A stretch of 64,000 nt of DNA. Origin: Mucilaginibacter polytrichastri. Lineage in GTDB: Bacteria; Bacteroidota; Bacteroidia; Sphingobacteriales; Sphingobacteriaceae. Location: positions 2,537,466 to 2,601,465 of the forward strand of contig NZ_MPPL01000001.1 of NCBI RefSeq assembly GCF_001911425.1, written 5' to 3'. The position numbers and the translations under genes are program-made. The notes beneath the pieces were generated by a model. That model saw only the letters and a program-made list of their open reading frames with translations. It had not been told where the DNA came from and searched no databases. Within the stretch, counting starts at the first letter, position 1. Each line of letters begins with the position of its first letter. Of this stretch, positions 42,772 to 51,608 are shown in pieces.

Positions 42772-44580
42772 ATGGAGAATGCAGCAAAATTATTTGATTG
42801 TATCGGCATACAAGCTCAAAACCCAAGGGCAGATCTGCTGAATGCCAAGGTAAATGGTGTATGGAAATCATACAGCACCGCCGAAGTGCATGAGAAAGTA
42901 TACCAATTAGCTGCTGCGCTTTTAGCAATGGGCATCTCGGCTGGTGATGGCACTACCGAGGGCCGAGATAAAGTAGGATTGATTAGTAATGGCCGCCCCG
43001 AATGGATCATCGTTGACCTGGCGGTACAGTTAACCGGTGCTATTTTGGTGCCGTTGTACCCTAATACCAGCTTAAAAGAAATTGAACAGATACTGATTGA
43101 GGCAGATGTAAAATGCATGTTTGTAAGCGATGCCGATTTGTGTGGCAAGATCAATGCTGTGCGTGATCATGTACCTTCGCTGCAATCTATTTTTTCTTTC
43201 GATCAACTAAACGGCTGCACATCATGGGAAACTTTGCTTAAACCAATTAATGAGGCAAATCGTGCTAAAATAAAGTCAGTTAGTGATTTAATTAACGAAA
43301 ATGATGTTAATACCATCATTTTCACATCGGGCACTACCGGCAGACCCAAGGGTGTAATGCTTACGCATAAAAATATTGTGAGTAATGTTTATGGCTCCAG
43401 CCAGGTACTTAACCAAATCCCGTTGGAAGAAAAACGTGCCCTGAGTTTTTTACCGCTCAACCACATTTTTGAGAAGATGTGTACTTACATCTATTTGTTT
43501 AACGGTTTTTCCATCTACTACGCCGAAAGCATGGACACCATTGGCCCGAACATGAAAGAGGTTAAACCTTACATTTTTACAGCGGTGCCAAGGCTACTGG
43601 AAAAAGTTTTCGAGAAGATCATGATCGAAGGCAACAAACTCACGGGTATTAAAAGATCCATCTTTTTATGGTCTATTGAAGTTGCCGAAAAATTTGAGCA
43701 TACCGGTACCAGTGCCCTATACAATATAAAGCTGGCTATTGCCGATAGACTGGTTTACAGCAAATGGCGCGCTGCTATCGGCGGCAATGTGAAGGCCATC
43801 ATTGTGGGTAGCTCTGCCTGCCCGGTAAGGCTGGAAAGGATTTTTACTGCCGCTAAAATGGTTGTATTGGAAGGTTATGGTTTAACTGAAACCTCACCGG
43901 TAATTTCGGTTAACCAGTACGACCCTACCAAACGAAAATTTGGTTCTGTAGGTCAGTTATTGAAAGATGCACAGGTTAAAATTGCTGAAGACGGCGAGAT
44001 CCTAACAAAAGGGCCAAACGTAATGGTTGGTTATTATAAAAACCCGGAGCTGACCGCAGAAGTTTTACAGGATGGCTGGTTTTCTACCGGTGATATTGGC
44101 GAACTGGACAAAGATGGTTTTCTACGGATAACCGACCGCAAGAAAGAGATCTTTAAAACATCAGGCGGCAAATATGTAGCACCCGTACCTATAGAAAACC
44201 GGATGAAGGAAAGCCCGCTGATTGAGCAAATGATGGTAATTGGTGCCGAGCGTAAGTTTACGTCTGCCTTAATTGTTCCATCATACCCCAATCTTAAATT
44301 ATGGTGCGATCAAAATAAAATCAGCTTTGCACTACATAGCGATGTGATAAAGGAGCCAACCGTTATTGCACAGTTTCAAACCATTATCGATTCATTTAAT
44401 TCCGAGTTTAACCATGTGGAACAGATTAAAAAGTTCACCTTGTTACCAGACGAATGGACCATCGATGGCGGCGAACTAACGCCAACCGGCAAGATGAAAC
44501 GCCGCATTATTTTAGAAAAGTACAAAACCGAGATCGAGAAAATGTATAGTGACGTAGGCAGTCCAACATTGGCGCATTAA
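42772..44580 (+). CDS. fadD: Long-chain fatty acid-CoA ligase
   Basis: A 602-residue AMP-forming ligase. The P-loop is IIFTSGTTGRPKGVMLTHKN (about 183-202). The adenine and ribose motifs are LEGYGLTETSPVISVN and GWFSTGDIGELDKDGFL, and the C-terminal hinge and catalytic Lys region is DRKKEIFKTSGGKYVAPVPI. The pattern is closest to the eukaryotic-like long-chain acyl-CoA synthetase branch. It activates fatty acids entering through the outer-membrane FadL-like porin or made in the cell. It lies 37 bp after fadE. Confidence 0.94.
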   Translation: MENAAKLFDCIGIQAQNPRADLLNAKVNGVWKSYSTAEVHEKVYQLAAALLAMGISAGDGTTEGRDKVGLISNGRPEWIIVDLAVQLTGAILVPLYPNTSLKEIEQILIEADVKCMFVSDADLCGKINAVRDHVPSLQSIFSFDQLNGCTSWETLLKPINEANRAKIKSVSDLINENDVNTIIFTSGTTGRPKGVMLTHKNIVSNVYGSSQVLNQIPLEEKRALSFLPLNHIFEKMCTYIYLFNGFSIYYAESMDTIGPNMKEVKPYIFTAVPRLLEKVFEKIMIEGNKLTGIKRSIFLWSIEVAEKFEHTGTSALYNIKLAIADRLVYSKWRAAIGGNVKAIIVGSSACPVRLERIFTAAKMVVLEGYGLTETSPVISVNQYDPTKRKFGSVGQLLKDAQVKIAEDGEILTKGPNVMVGYYKNPELTAEVLQDGWFSTGDIGELDKDGFLRITDRKKEIFKTSGGKYVAPVPIENRMKESPLIEQMMVIGAERKFTSALIVPSYPNLKLWCDQNKISFALHSDVIKEPTVIAQFQTIIDSFNSEFNHVEQIKKFTLLPDEWTIDGGELTPTGKMKRRIILEKYKTEIEKMYSDVGSPTLAH

Positions 44581-44612
44581 TAATATTCAATCCTTCTCCT
44601 ACCCATTTATTA

Positions 44613-45383
44613 ATGAAAACATTAAAGATCGATATAAAGGATAAACTGGCTGTGATCACCCTCGATCGCGGCCGGGCAAACCCTGTTAATTTAGAGATGC
44701 TTACCGAGCTTATTTCTACGGTAAAAGACATGGAAGCCAATAATGAAATTGGCGGATTAATTATTACCGGTAAGGAAGGTTTCTTTTCTGCAGGCATCGA
44801 CCTTATTGAGGTTTATGGTTACAACGAGCAGCAGATTAAAGATTTCTGGACTAGCTTCCTGTTAATGCAGGCAACCCTGGTGGCTTTTAAAAAGCCGTAT
44901 GTTGCTGCTATAACTGGCCATAGCCCGGCAGGTGGATGCATTATTGCCATGGGTGCCGATTACAGGATTATGGCAGAGGGACCGTTTATTATCGGCCTGA
45001 ATGAAATCCCGGTTGGCATTATCGTACCCGACTCTGTATTTCAGCTCTACTCCTTCTGGTTAGGCCAGCGCAAGGCTTACCAGTATTTATTGGAAGGCAA
45101 ATTACTGAACGTTAACGAGGCCCTTACCAATGGCTTGGTTGATGCCGTAGCCACACCTGCAGAAGTATTAAACCTTGCCGAACAAAAGGTACGCAGCTAC
45201 ATGAAAATGAATGCTGCCACCTGGAGCCAGAGCAAACTTAACCTGCGCAAAGAATTGTTAAGCCATGTACAGGCAGATAGCAGCACGCTGTTAGATACCA
45301 TGCTACAGCAATGGTGGTCGCCCGAAACACGGTTTATTCTGCAAAAAGTAATAGACAAATTAACAAACCCGGTTAAAAAGTAA
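44613..45383 (+). CDS. Enoyl-CoA hydratase/isomerase family protein
   Basis: A 256-residue crotonase-fold protein. The CoA-binding and oxyanion region reads GKEGFFSAGIDLIEVYGYNE (about 50-69) and AAITGHSPAGGCIIAMGADY (about 97-116). At the position of the first catalytic Glu of true hydratases it has no clear match, while NEIPVGIIVPDSVF lies near the second, so an isomerase-like activity (delta3-delta2 enoyl-CoA isomerase, needed for unsaturated fatty acids) is a real alternative. Its position just before a 2,4-dienoyl-CoA-reductase-type SDR (3 bp gap) favours a role in unsaturated fatty acids. Confidence 0.88.
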   Translation: MKTLKIDIKDKLAVITLDRGRANPVNLEMLTELISTVKDMEANNEIGGLIITGKEGFFSAGIDLIEVYGYNEQQIKDFWTSFLLMQATLVAFKKPYVAAITGHSPAGGCIIAMGADYRIMAEGPFIIGLNEIPVGIIVPDSVFQLYSFWLGQRKAYQYLLEGKLLNVNEALTNGLVDAVATPAEVLNLAEQKVRSYMKMNAATWSQSKLNLRKELLSHVQADSSTLLDTMLQQWWSPETRFILQKVIDKLTNPVKK

Positions 45384-45386
45384 ATC

Positions 45387-46298
45387 ATGCAACAAACAAA
45401 TATCAATGATGCTTTACCGGACAGTGGCGACAACGGCATGCTGCGCGACAATGCCTTCAAGGGTAAAACCATCATCGTAACTGGTGGCGGTACCGGCTTG
45501 GGTAAAGCCATGGGTACTTATTTTTTAAAGCTTGGCGCAAACTTGGTAATCACCAGCCGAAAACTGGATGTTCTGCAAAAAACGGCCACCGAAATGGAAG
45601 CAGAAACCGGCGGCAAAGTATTAGCCGTAGCCTGCGATGTACGTAATTATAACGAGGTTGAAAACGTGTTGCAGCAAGCGCTCGATACTTTCGGCACTCT
45701 ACACGCACTAGTTAATAATGCCGCGGGTAATTTCATATCGCCCACCGAACGCTTATCTGCCAATGCCTTTTCTACCATTATTGATATTGTGCTGAAGGGA
45801 TCGGTTAACTGCTCATTAGCCCTGGGTAAGCACTGGATTAAAGAAAAAACACCTGGCAACATCCTCAACATCATTACCACTTATGCCTCTACCGGTTCTG
45901 GTTACGTGGTGCCTTCGGCTTGTGCCAAAGGTGGTGTGTTAGCCATGACACGCTCACTGGCAGCAGAGTGGGGCCACCATCAGATTCGCACAAACGCCAT
46001 TGCCCCAGGCCCATTCCCAACAAAAGGCGCTTGGGAACGTTTACTCCCCGGAGAAATGGCTGCTAAATTTGATTTTAAAAACCGGGTGCCGCTTAAGCGT
46101 GTGGGTAAACACCAGGAAATTGCCAACCTTGCCGCTTATCTTATTTCCGATTATTCGGGCTATATTAACGGCGACGTGATCACTATTGATGGCGGTGAAT
46201 GGCTGCAGGGTGCAGGCCAGTTTAACGGCCTCGAAATAGTGACCGATGAAATGTGGGATGGCATTGAGCAAATGACCAGATCGGCCAAAGGCAGTTGA
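45387..46298 (+). CDS. SDR oxidoreductase of 2,4-dienoyl-CoA reductase type
   Basis: A 303-residue short-chain dehydrogenase. The cofactor motif is TGGGTGLGKAMG, and LVNNAAGNF is the structural NAG-like motif. The usual YxxxK is absent: the segment is GSGYVVPSACAKGGVLAMTR, which matches the SASAK pattern of mitochondrial and peroxisomal 2,4-dienoyl-CoA reductases and is followed by the same APGPFPTKGAWERL. The enzyme is therefore expected to reduce 2,4-dienoyl-CoA with NADPH during breakdown of polyunsaturated acids. A 20-residue N-terminal extension precedes the Rossmann fold. Confidence 0.88.
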   Translation: MQQTNINDALPDSGDNGMLRDNAFKGKTIIVTGGGTGLGKAMGTYFLKLGANLVITSRKLDVLQKTATEMEAETGGKVLAVACDVRNYNEVENVLQQALDTFGTLHALVNNAAGNFISPTERLSANAFSTIIDIVLKGSVNCSLALGKHWIKEKTPGNILNIITTYASTGSGYVVPSACAKGGVLAMTRSLAAEWGHHQIRTNAIAPGPFPTKGAWERLLPGEMAAKFDFKNRVPLKRVGKHQEIANLAAYLISDYSGYINGDVITIDGGEWLQGAGQFNGLEIVTDEMWDGIEQMTRSAKGS

Positions 46299-46329
46299 TT
46301 TAACAACTGTTTGACAAATATTGATACCT

Positions 46330-47631
46330 ATGATTGCACAAATTATTTTCCTCTTAATACTGGCAACTGCCGTGTTCCTGTTCAGCAAAAACGCTGGCAA
46401 GATCCGTCGTAATATATTATTGGGCAAAGACCTCGACCGAAGCGATAATCCAGCCGAGCGCTGGAAGATTATGACTAAGGTTGCCCTCGGCCAAAGCAAA
46501 ATGGTGAAACGCCCGGTTGCTGCGGTAATGCACATCTTTATCTATGTGGGTTTTGTAATCATCAACCTCGAAGTACTGGAAATTATGATCGATGGGTTGT
46601 TTGGCTCGCACCGCATCTTCTCTAAACCACTAGGTAGTTTATACGGCTTGTTAATTGGCAGTTTTGAAGTACTGGCTTTATTGGTTTTGGTATCATGCGT
46701 AACGTTTTTAGCGCGCAGAAATATTTTGAAGTTGAAACGCTTTAGCGGCGTAGAAATGAAAGAATGGCCAAAATCTGATGCCAATTACATTCTATTCATC
46801 GAAATTTTATTGATGACAGCCTTTTTAACCATGAACGCCTGCGACTATAAATTACAGGCTATGCATTTTAGCCATTATATCAAAGCTGGCAGTTTTCCGA
46901 TAAGTTCATTAATCGCTCCTTTGCTGCCATCATCCGGCGAAGCATTAGAAATGATTGAACGCGGTTGCTGGTGGTTCCATATCGTGGGTATCCTGGCTTT
47001 TTTAAACTATCTGCCCTACTCCAAACATTTTCATATTATTCTGGCTTTCCCGAATGTGTATTATTCTAAGCTGACACCTAAAGGTCAGTTTACTAATATG
47101 CCTACTGTTACCAATGAAGTAAAAGCCATGCTCGACCCATCATTTACACCCCCCGAAGCTACTGAACCCGGCCGATTTGGAGCCAAAGATGCAACCGACC
47201 TTACCTGGAAAAACCTGATGGACTCGTACACCTGTACCGAATGCGGCAGATGTACCAGCGTTTGCCCTGCTAATATTACAGGTAAGCTGCTATCGCCCCG
47301 CAAAATCATGATGGATACCCGCGACCGGATTACCGAAGTTGGTAACAACATAGACAAGCACGGCAAAGACTACACCGACGATAAAACCCTATTAGATAAC
47401 TACATTACCCGCGAAGAACTTTGGGCTTGCACCACCTGCAACGCTTGTACAGATGCCTGCCCGGTAAACATTGACCCACTGAATATTATAACCGAAATGC
47501 GCCGCTATATTGTGATGGAAGAATCGCAAGCCCCGGCCAGCCTAAACAACATGTTCGGCAACGTAGAAAATAACGGTGCGCCCTGGAAATACTCGAGTGC
47601 CGACCGCTTTAACTGGGCAGATCACGAGTAA
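46330..47631 (+). CDS. Membrane Fe-S protein, ETF:quinone oxidoreductase-like subunit
   Basis: A 433-residue protein from the ATG at 46330; a TTG at 46321 is in frame but less likely. The N-terminal half has about five membrane helices (IIFLLILATAVFLFSKNAGK; AAVMHIFIYVGFVIINLEVL; LLIGSFEVLALLVLVSCVTF), probably binding heme b like NarI. The C-terminal half carries two 4Fe-4S ligand sets, CTECGRCTSVCP and CTTCNACTDACP. Together with the next gene (CCG domains) it equals a split version of the FadF/EtfD proteins, which take electrons from ETF to menaquinone (family knowledge). The location after etfAB and fadE supports this. Confidence 0.88.
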   Translation: MIAQIIFLLILATAVFLFSKNAGKIRRNILLGKDLDRSDNPAERWKIMTKVALGQSKMVKRPVAAVMHIFIYVGFVIINLEVLEIMIDGLFGSHRIFSKPLGSLYGLLIGSFEVLALLVLVSCVTFLARRNILKLKRFSGVEMKEWPKSDANYILFIEILLMTAFLTMNACDYKLQAMHFSHYIKAGSFPISSLIAPLLPSSGEALEMIERGCWWFHIVGILAFLNYLPYSKHFHIILAFPNVYYSKLTPKGQFTNMPTVTNEVKAMLDPSFTPPEATEPGRFGAKDATDLTWKNLMDSYTCTECGRCTSVCPANITGKLLSPRKIMMDTRDRITEVGNNIDKHGKDYTDDKTLLDNYITREELWACTTCNACTDACPVNIDPLNIITEMRRYIVMEESQAPASLNNMFGNVENNGAPWKYSSADRFNWADHE

Positions 47632-47735
47632 TTGTTAATGAGGTAATTTGTCGATTAGTTAATTGAAATCTAACAACGAATAAATTCTGTTAATTCTTGA
47701 ATTCTATAAATTCAGGTTCAGACAAAAGAATAATC

Positions 47736-48593
47736 ATGGAAGAATTAAACCAAGATATACCTACTACCGAAACTATTAAATCTGAAATTGAAGATTCAAA
47801 ATCCGAAATTTTGGTGGTTCCTACTATGGCGCAAATGGCTGCGGAAGGAAAAACACCGGAAATTTTATTCTGGGTTGGCTGCGCCGGAAGTTTTGATGAA
47901 CGGGCACAGAAAATTACCCGCAGCATTTGCAAAATTTTGCAGCATGTGGGGATGAGCTATGCCGTTTTAGGTACCGAAGAAAGCTGTACCGGCGACCCTG
48001 CCAAACGGGCAGGTAACGAATTTCTGTTCCAGATGCAGGCAATGGTTAATATTGATGTGCTGAACGGGTATGCCGTAAAAAAGATTGTGACAGGTTGCCC
48101 GCACTGCTTTAATACCCTTAAAAACGAATATCCGCAGCTGGGTGGCAATTACGATGTGATTCACCACACACAACTCATCCAACAATTAATTGACGAAGGA
48201 AAGCTTAAAACACAGGATGGTGAAAGCTTCAAGGGTAAAAAGATTACCTATCATGATGCCTGTTACCTGGGCCGCGGTAATAACGTTTACGAAGCCCCCC
48301 GTGCCGCCCTCGAAGTTTTAGATGCCGAACTGGTAGAAATGAAACGCTGTAAAAGCAATGGCCTGTGTTGCGGTGCCGGTGGTGCGCAAATGTTTAAAGA
48401 ACCAGAGAAAGGCAAAAGAGAGATTAGCGACGAACGAATTGATGATGCCATAGCCATCCAGGCTAACATTGTAGCTTCGGCCTGCCCTTTCTGCATGACC
48501 ATGCTACGCGATGGTGTTAAACACCACGAAAAAGAAGACGAAATCCAGGTGCTCGACATTGCCGAGATCACCGTTAAGGCGAATGGCTTATAG
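47736..48593 (+). CDS. (Fe-S)-binding protein with two CCG domains (HdrB/GlpC/EtfD C-terminal like)
   Basis: A protein of 285 residues from the ATG at 47736; the frame also opens at TTG 47697. It has two cysteine-rich CCG units: GCAGSF ... SCTGDPAKR ... TGCPHCFNTL, and DACYLGRGNN ... GLCCGAGGAQMF ... SACPFCMTML. These bind 4Fe-4S clusters that handle disulfide or quinone electron transfer. It is soluble and would dock on the membrane Fe-S partner encoded 104 bp upstream. In FadF and EtfD the two parts are one polypeptide. The stop codon lies inside a hairpin shared with the convergent symporter gene. Confidence 0.9.
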   Translation: MEELNQDIPTTETIKSEIEDSKSEILVVPTMAQMAAEGKTPEILFWVGCAGSFDERAQKITRSICKILQHVGMSYAVLGTEESCTGDPAKRAGNEFLFQMQAMVNIDVLNGYAVKKIVTGCPHCFNTLKNEYPQLGGNYDVIHHTQLIQQLIDEGKLKTQDGESFKGKKITYHDACYLGRGNNVYEAPRAALEVLDAELVEMKRCKSNGLCCGAGGAQMFKEPEKGKREISDERIDDAIAIQANIVASACPFCMTMLRDGVKHHEKEDEIQVLDIAEITVKANGL

Positions 48594-48603
48594 CCATTCG
48601 CTT
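48577..48603. terminator. Bidirectional hairpin spanning both stop codons
   Basis: A perfect 10-bp stem (GCGAATGGCT with AGCCATTCGC, 3-nt loop), extendable by two weaker pairs, covers the stop of the CCG gene (plus strand) and touches the stop of the symporter gene (minus strand). The two convergent genes are only 8 bp apart, so the termination structure is built into coding sequence. Confidence 0.7.
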
Positions 48604-50293
48604 ACCAAAATCTTACGTAAATAGCTGATAGTAATAACAGGATCACTGCGATCATAACGATGGAAGACGTGTTGAGCTTGAACATCGATTTATTAATCGT
48701 GATTGCTTTCGCATTAATTTCCGGTCCAAATAAACTGATACCCACCATCACCAGGAATGTAACGAGGAATGACCAGCTTAGCGAGATAAAGAACGGAATC
48801 TCATATTGACCCGATGCATTCGGAAAAGCTGAATACAACCAGGTATCGGGCCCAAATACACCTACTGCAAACTGATTAAAGAATACAGATGCCGCAAAGC
48901 CGGTTAATATGCCCACAATGGCAGCTTCTGCGGTTGTCCGTTTCCAGAACATACCCAACAGGAAAGTAGCGATTACACCCGGACTTACAAAGCTCGAATA
49001 CTTTTGTACAAACGTATAGCCTCCAGCCCCGCCAATGCCCAATACATCGTTCCAGGTAAAAGCAACGGCTATCACTAAACTGGCGATGATGGTGATGCGG
49101 CCTGTCCAAACCATCCTGCGTTCGGTGGCAGATGTTTTTAAGTATTTCTTGTAAACATCAAGTGTAAATATGGTAGCAATACTGTTAACCTTACCGGCCA
49201 CTGAAGCCACAATGGCTGCCGTTAACACAGCCAACGATAAGCCCTTTAACCCCGACGGTAAAAACGACAACATGGCCGAATAAGCACCATCCTTGCTTCC
49301 ACCGCTCAATTGCGGCAAACTACCATGCTTGTATAAAACATAGGCAACTATACCGGGCAGCATCACAATTACGGGCATTAAAATTTTAAGCAGGCTGGCG
49401 AATAAAATACCCGTGCGCGCTGTGTTAATATTGGCACCCAAAGCACGCTGGGTAATGTATTGGTTGCACCCCCAGTAATTAAGGTTGCTGATCCATTGGC
49501 CTGACACATACATGGCAAAGCCTGGCAATATCAGATATTTGCTGATGGTTGCCGCTGATGCACCAGATACCGGTTTTTTAAAGATTAAATGAAAGTGATC
49601 TGGCGAGTCTCTTAGCAATACATTAAACCCTGCTAAGGCATTGTGCCCTAAACCAAATTTATCACTTACAATGGTTAACGACAGATAGGTAATAGCCAGC
49701 CCGCCAATAATGAGTACACCAACTTGTATCACATCGGTATAACCCACTACCTGCATGCCGCCTAAGGCTATAATTACGCCAAATATGGCGAGGGCAATCA
49801 TCACTTCGTGGAAATAACCGCCGCCCAGTAACCCATTAATGGCAAGGGCACCGAGGTATAAAATAGCCGTAAGGTTAATAAACACGTATAAGAATAACCA
49901 AAATACAGACATTACCAATGCCACACCACCGTTATATCGGTTTTGCAAAAACTGCGGCATGGTAAATATTTTGTTCTTGATATAAATCGGCATAAAAAAC
50001 ACAGCTATAATGATTAAAGCTGCTGCGCCTACCCACTCATACACAGCCACAGCTATGCCTGCGAAAAACCCGTCGCCGCTCATGCCTATAAATTGCTCGG
50101 CCGAGATATTAGAAGCGATAATAGAAGCCCCAATTGCCCACCATGTTAACGAACCTTCTGCCAGGAAAAAGCTTTGAGAACTGGAATTGGTTTCGTTCTT
50201 TTTTCGGTTATAAATAAAATACCCGTAGCACGAAACCAATATAAAGTAGCCAAAAAAGACTAAAATATCGGCCGTAGAAATATGGTTCAGCAT
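48602..50293 (-). CDS. Sodium:solute symporter, vSGLT-like sugar transporter
   Basis: A 563-residue inner-membrane protein with about 14 helices of the SSS/LeuT fold. Several positions that line the galactose site of Vibrio vSGLT are kept: NISAEQF (Gln67), VYEW (Glu86) and NLNYWGCNQYITQRAL around the central helix. It therefore probably imports a monosaccharide or similar neutral sugar with sodium. It is transcribed alone, divergent from exonuclease III. The two glycan clusters elsewhere in the window could produce its substrate, though no direct link is visible. Confidence 0.92.
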   Translation of the reverse strand: MLNHISTADILVFFGYFILVSCYGYFIYNRKKNETNSSSQSFFLAEGSLTWWAIGASIIASNISAEQFIGMSGDGFFAGIAVAVYEWVGAAALIIIAVFFMPIYIKNKIFTMPQFLQNRYNGGVALVMSVFWLFLYVFINLTAILYLGALAINGLLGGGYFHEVMIALAIFGVIIALGGMQVVGYTDVIQVGVLIIGGLAITYLSLTIVSDKFGLGHNALAGFNVLLRDSPDHFHLIFKKPVSGASAATISKYLILPGFAMYVSGQWISNLNYWGCNQYITQRALGANINTARTGILFASLLKILMPVIVMLPGIVAYVLYKHGSLPQLSGGSKDGAYSAMLSFLPSGLKGLSLAVLTAAIVASVAGKVNSIATIFTLDVYKKYLKTSATERRMVWTGRITIIASLVIAVAFTWNDVLGIGGAGGYTFVQKYSSFVSPGVIATFLLGMFWKRTTAEAAIVGILTGFAASVFFNQFAVGVFGPDTWLYSAFPNASGQYEIPFFISLSWSFLVTFLVMVGISLFGPEINAKAITINKSMFKLNTSSIVMIAVILLLLSAIYVRFW

Positions 50294-50789
50294 GTATGTT
50301 TAAGTAAAAAAGGAAATTTAGGCCGATAGCTATAATCGGGGTTTAATTCCCAAACCTAATAAATAATTTGAATTGATAATACGATCTCCGGTTTTAAGAG
50401 ATTTTTTTTTCTGATAAGTATAGCAGATATGGTAAAAACTTTGGCTCGATGTGCTAAAAAAGACTATTAAATAATAATCCAACTAATTAAGCTACTTGAA
50501 AAAATTTAATTAAAGTATTAAATTAATTAAACTACATTTAAATCTGATTATCAAATATATAATATTTTATACTAAACTTTAGTTAAGTATAAAATATCGT
50601 ATATTTCACTCTGCCATTAGGTCAGTTTTACTCTTCTTCTCCCAAAATGAATAAAATTCCTGCTGACTATTATTCAGCCTAGCAGATGTACAACATCAAA
50701 ATTTAAGATATTCGGAATTGAAGCATTTGTTTCGCGATATTAAATAGAAAGCTTTATTTTATATGAAATTTAAATTGCCATTTATACCA
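50294..50789. other. AT-rich divergent gap between symporter and exonuclease III genes
   Basis: About 496 bp without a gene. On the minus strand TAGGTTTG (50358-50351) is an exact -7 match for the symporter, 57 bp from its start, with a weak -33. A 24-bp imperfect palindrome at 50568-50591 (TATACT ... AGTATA, two mismatched pairs) and several TTAATTAA-like tracts are present. A minor inverted repeat, CCGAT/ATCGG, is at 50323-50339 in the symporter leader. Confidence 0.5.
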
Positions 50790-51563
50790 ATGAAAATAGC
50801 TACCTACAATGTTAACGGGGTTAATGGACGCTTACCTGTACTACTGCGCTGGCTCGAAGAAACTACACCGAATGTGGTTTGCCTGCAGGAGCTGAAAGCG
50901 CCGCAGGAAAAATTTCCGGAACAGGCTATATTGGATGCCGGTTATAATGCGATATGGCACGGTCAAAAAAGCTGGAATGGCGTAGCTATCCTGGCCCGCA
51001 ATATGGAAATTAAAGAACTTAAAAGAGGCTTGCCCGGCGACCCCGATGATGACCATAGCCGTTATATTGAAGCTTTGGTTAACGGCGTTGTTATTGGCTG
51101 CCTTTACCTGCCCAATGGCAACCCCGCTCCCGGCCCAAAATTTGACTATAAGCTGCGTTGGTTTGAAAGGCTGACCATACACGCGGCCAGCCTGCTTGCT
51201 ACAGGTATGCCTGTGGTTTTAGCCGGTGATTATAATGTGATACCTACCGAACTAGACGCCTATAAACCAGAACGCTGGGTAGAAGATGCTTTATTTCGCC
51301 CGGAAACCCGCGCCGCTTTTAAAACATTGGTTGCCCAGGGATGGACGGATGCCATACGCAAGCTATATCCCGACCAAAAGATCTATACTTTTTATGATTA
51401 CTTCCGTAATGCCTATGGCCGCGATGCGGGTTTAAGGATAGACCATTTTTTGCTGAGCCCGCAACTCGATGGCAGACTTATTGCCGGAGGTGTAAACCGG
51501 GATGTACGCGGATGGGAAAAAACAAGCGATCATGCACCCGTTTGGATAGAACTAAAGGACTAA
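50790..51563 (+). CDS. xth: Exodeoxyribonuclease III (ExoA/XthA family)
   Basis: A protein of 257 residues from ATG 50790 (MKIATYNVNGVNGRLP), the typical start of the family; an in-frame ATG at 50763 would add nine residues. The metal and catalytic motifs of EEP nucleases are all present: NVNG, LQELK (metal Glu), AGDYNV, RIDHFLLSP and SDHAPVWIEL. It removes 3' blocks and cleaves AP sites in DNA base excision repair. It is a single gene, facing the acyltransferase gene. Confidence 0.95.
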   Translation: MKIATYNVNGVNGRLPVLLRWLEETTPNVVCLQELKAPQEKFPEQAILDAGYNAIWHGQKSWNGVAILARNMEIKELKRGLPGDPDDDHSRYIEALVNGVVIGCLYLPNGNPAPGPKFDYKLRWFERLTIHAASLLATGMPVVLAGDYNVIPTELDAYKPERWVEDALFRPETRAAFKTLVAQGWTDAIRKLYPDQKIYTFYDYFRNAYGRDAGLRIDHFLLSPQLDGRLIAGGVNRDVRGWEKTSDHAPVWIELKD

Positions 51564-51571
51564 TTTCAATT

Positions 51572-51608
51572 AGCTACCCTGCAATATACTTACCGATGTA
51601 GGGTAGCT
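51572..51608. terminator. Hairpin between xth and acyltransferase genes
   Basis: AGCTACCCT and AGGGTAGCT form a 9-bp stem with a 19-nt loop. It lies just after the xth stop and overlaps the end of the convergent acyltransferase gene (stop at 51574). The loop is long, so termination is only probable. Confidence 0.45.

Noticed and set aside
46041..46535. 164-residue minus-strand reading frame over the SDR/Fe-S gene junction
   Set aside because: Both sense genes are well supported and the antisense product has no recognisable features.
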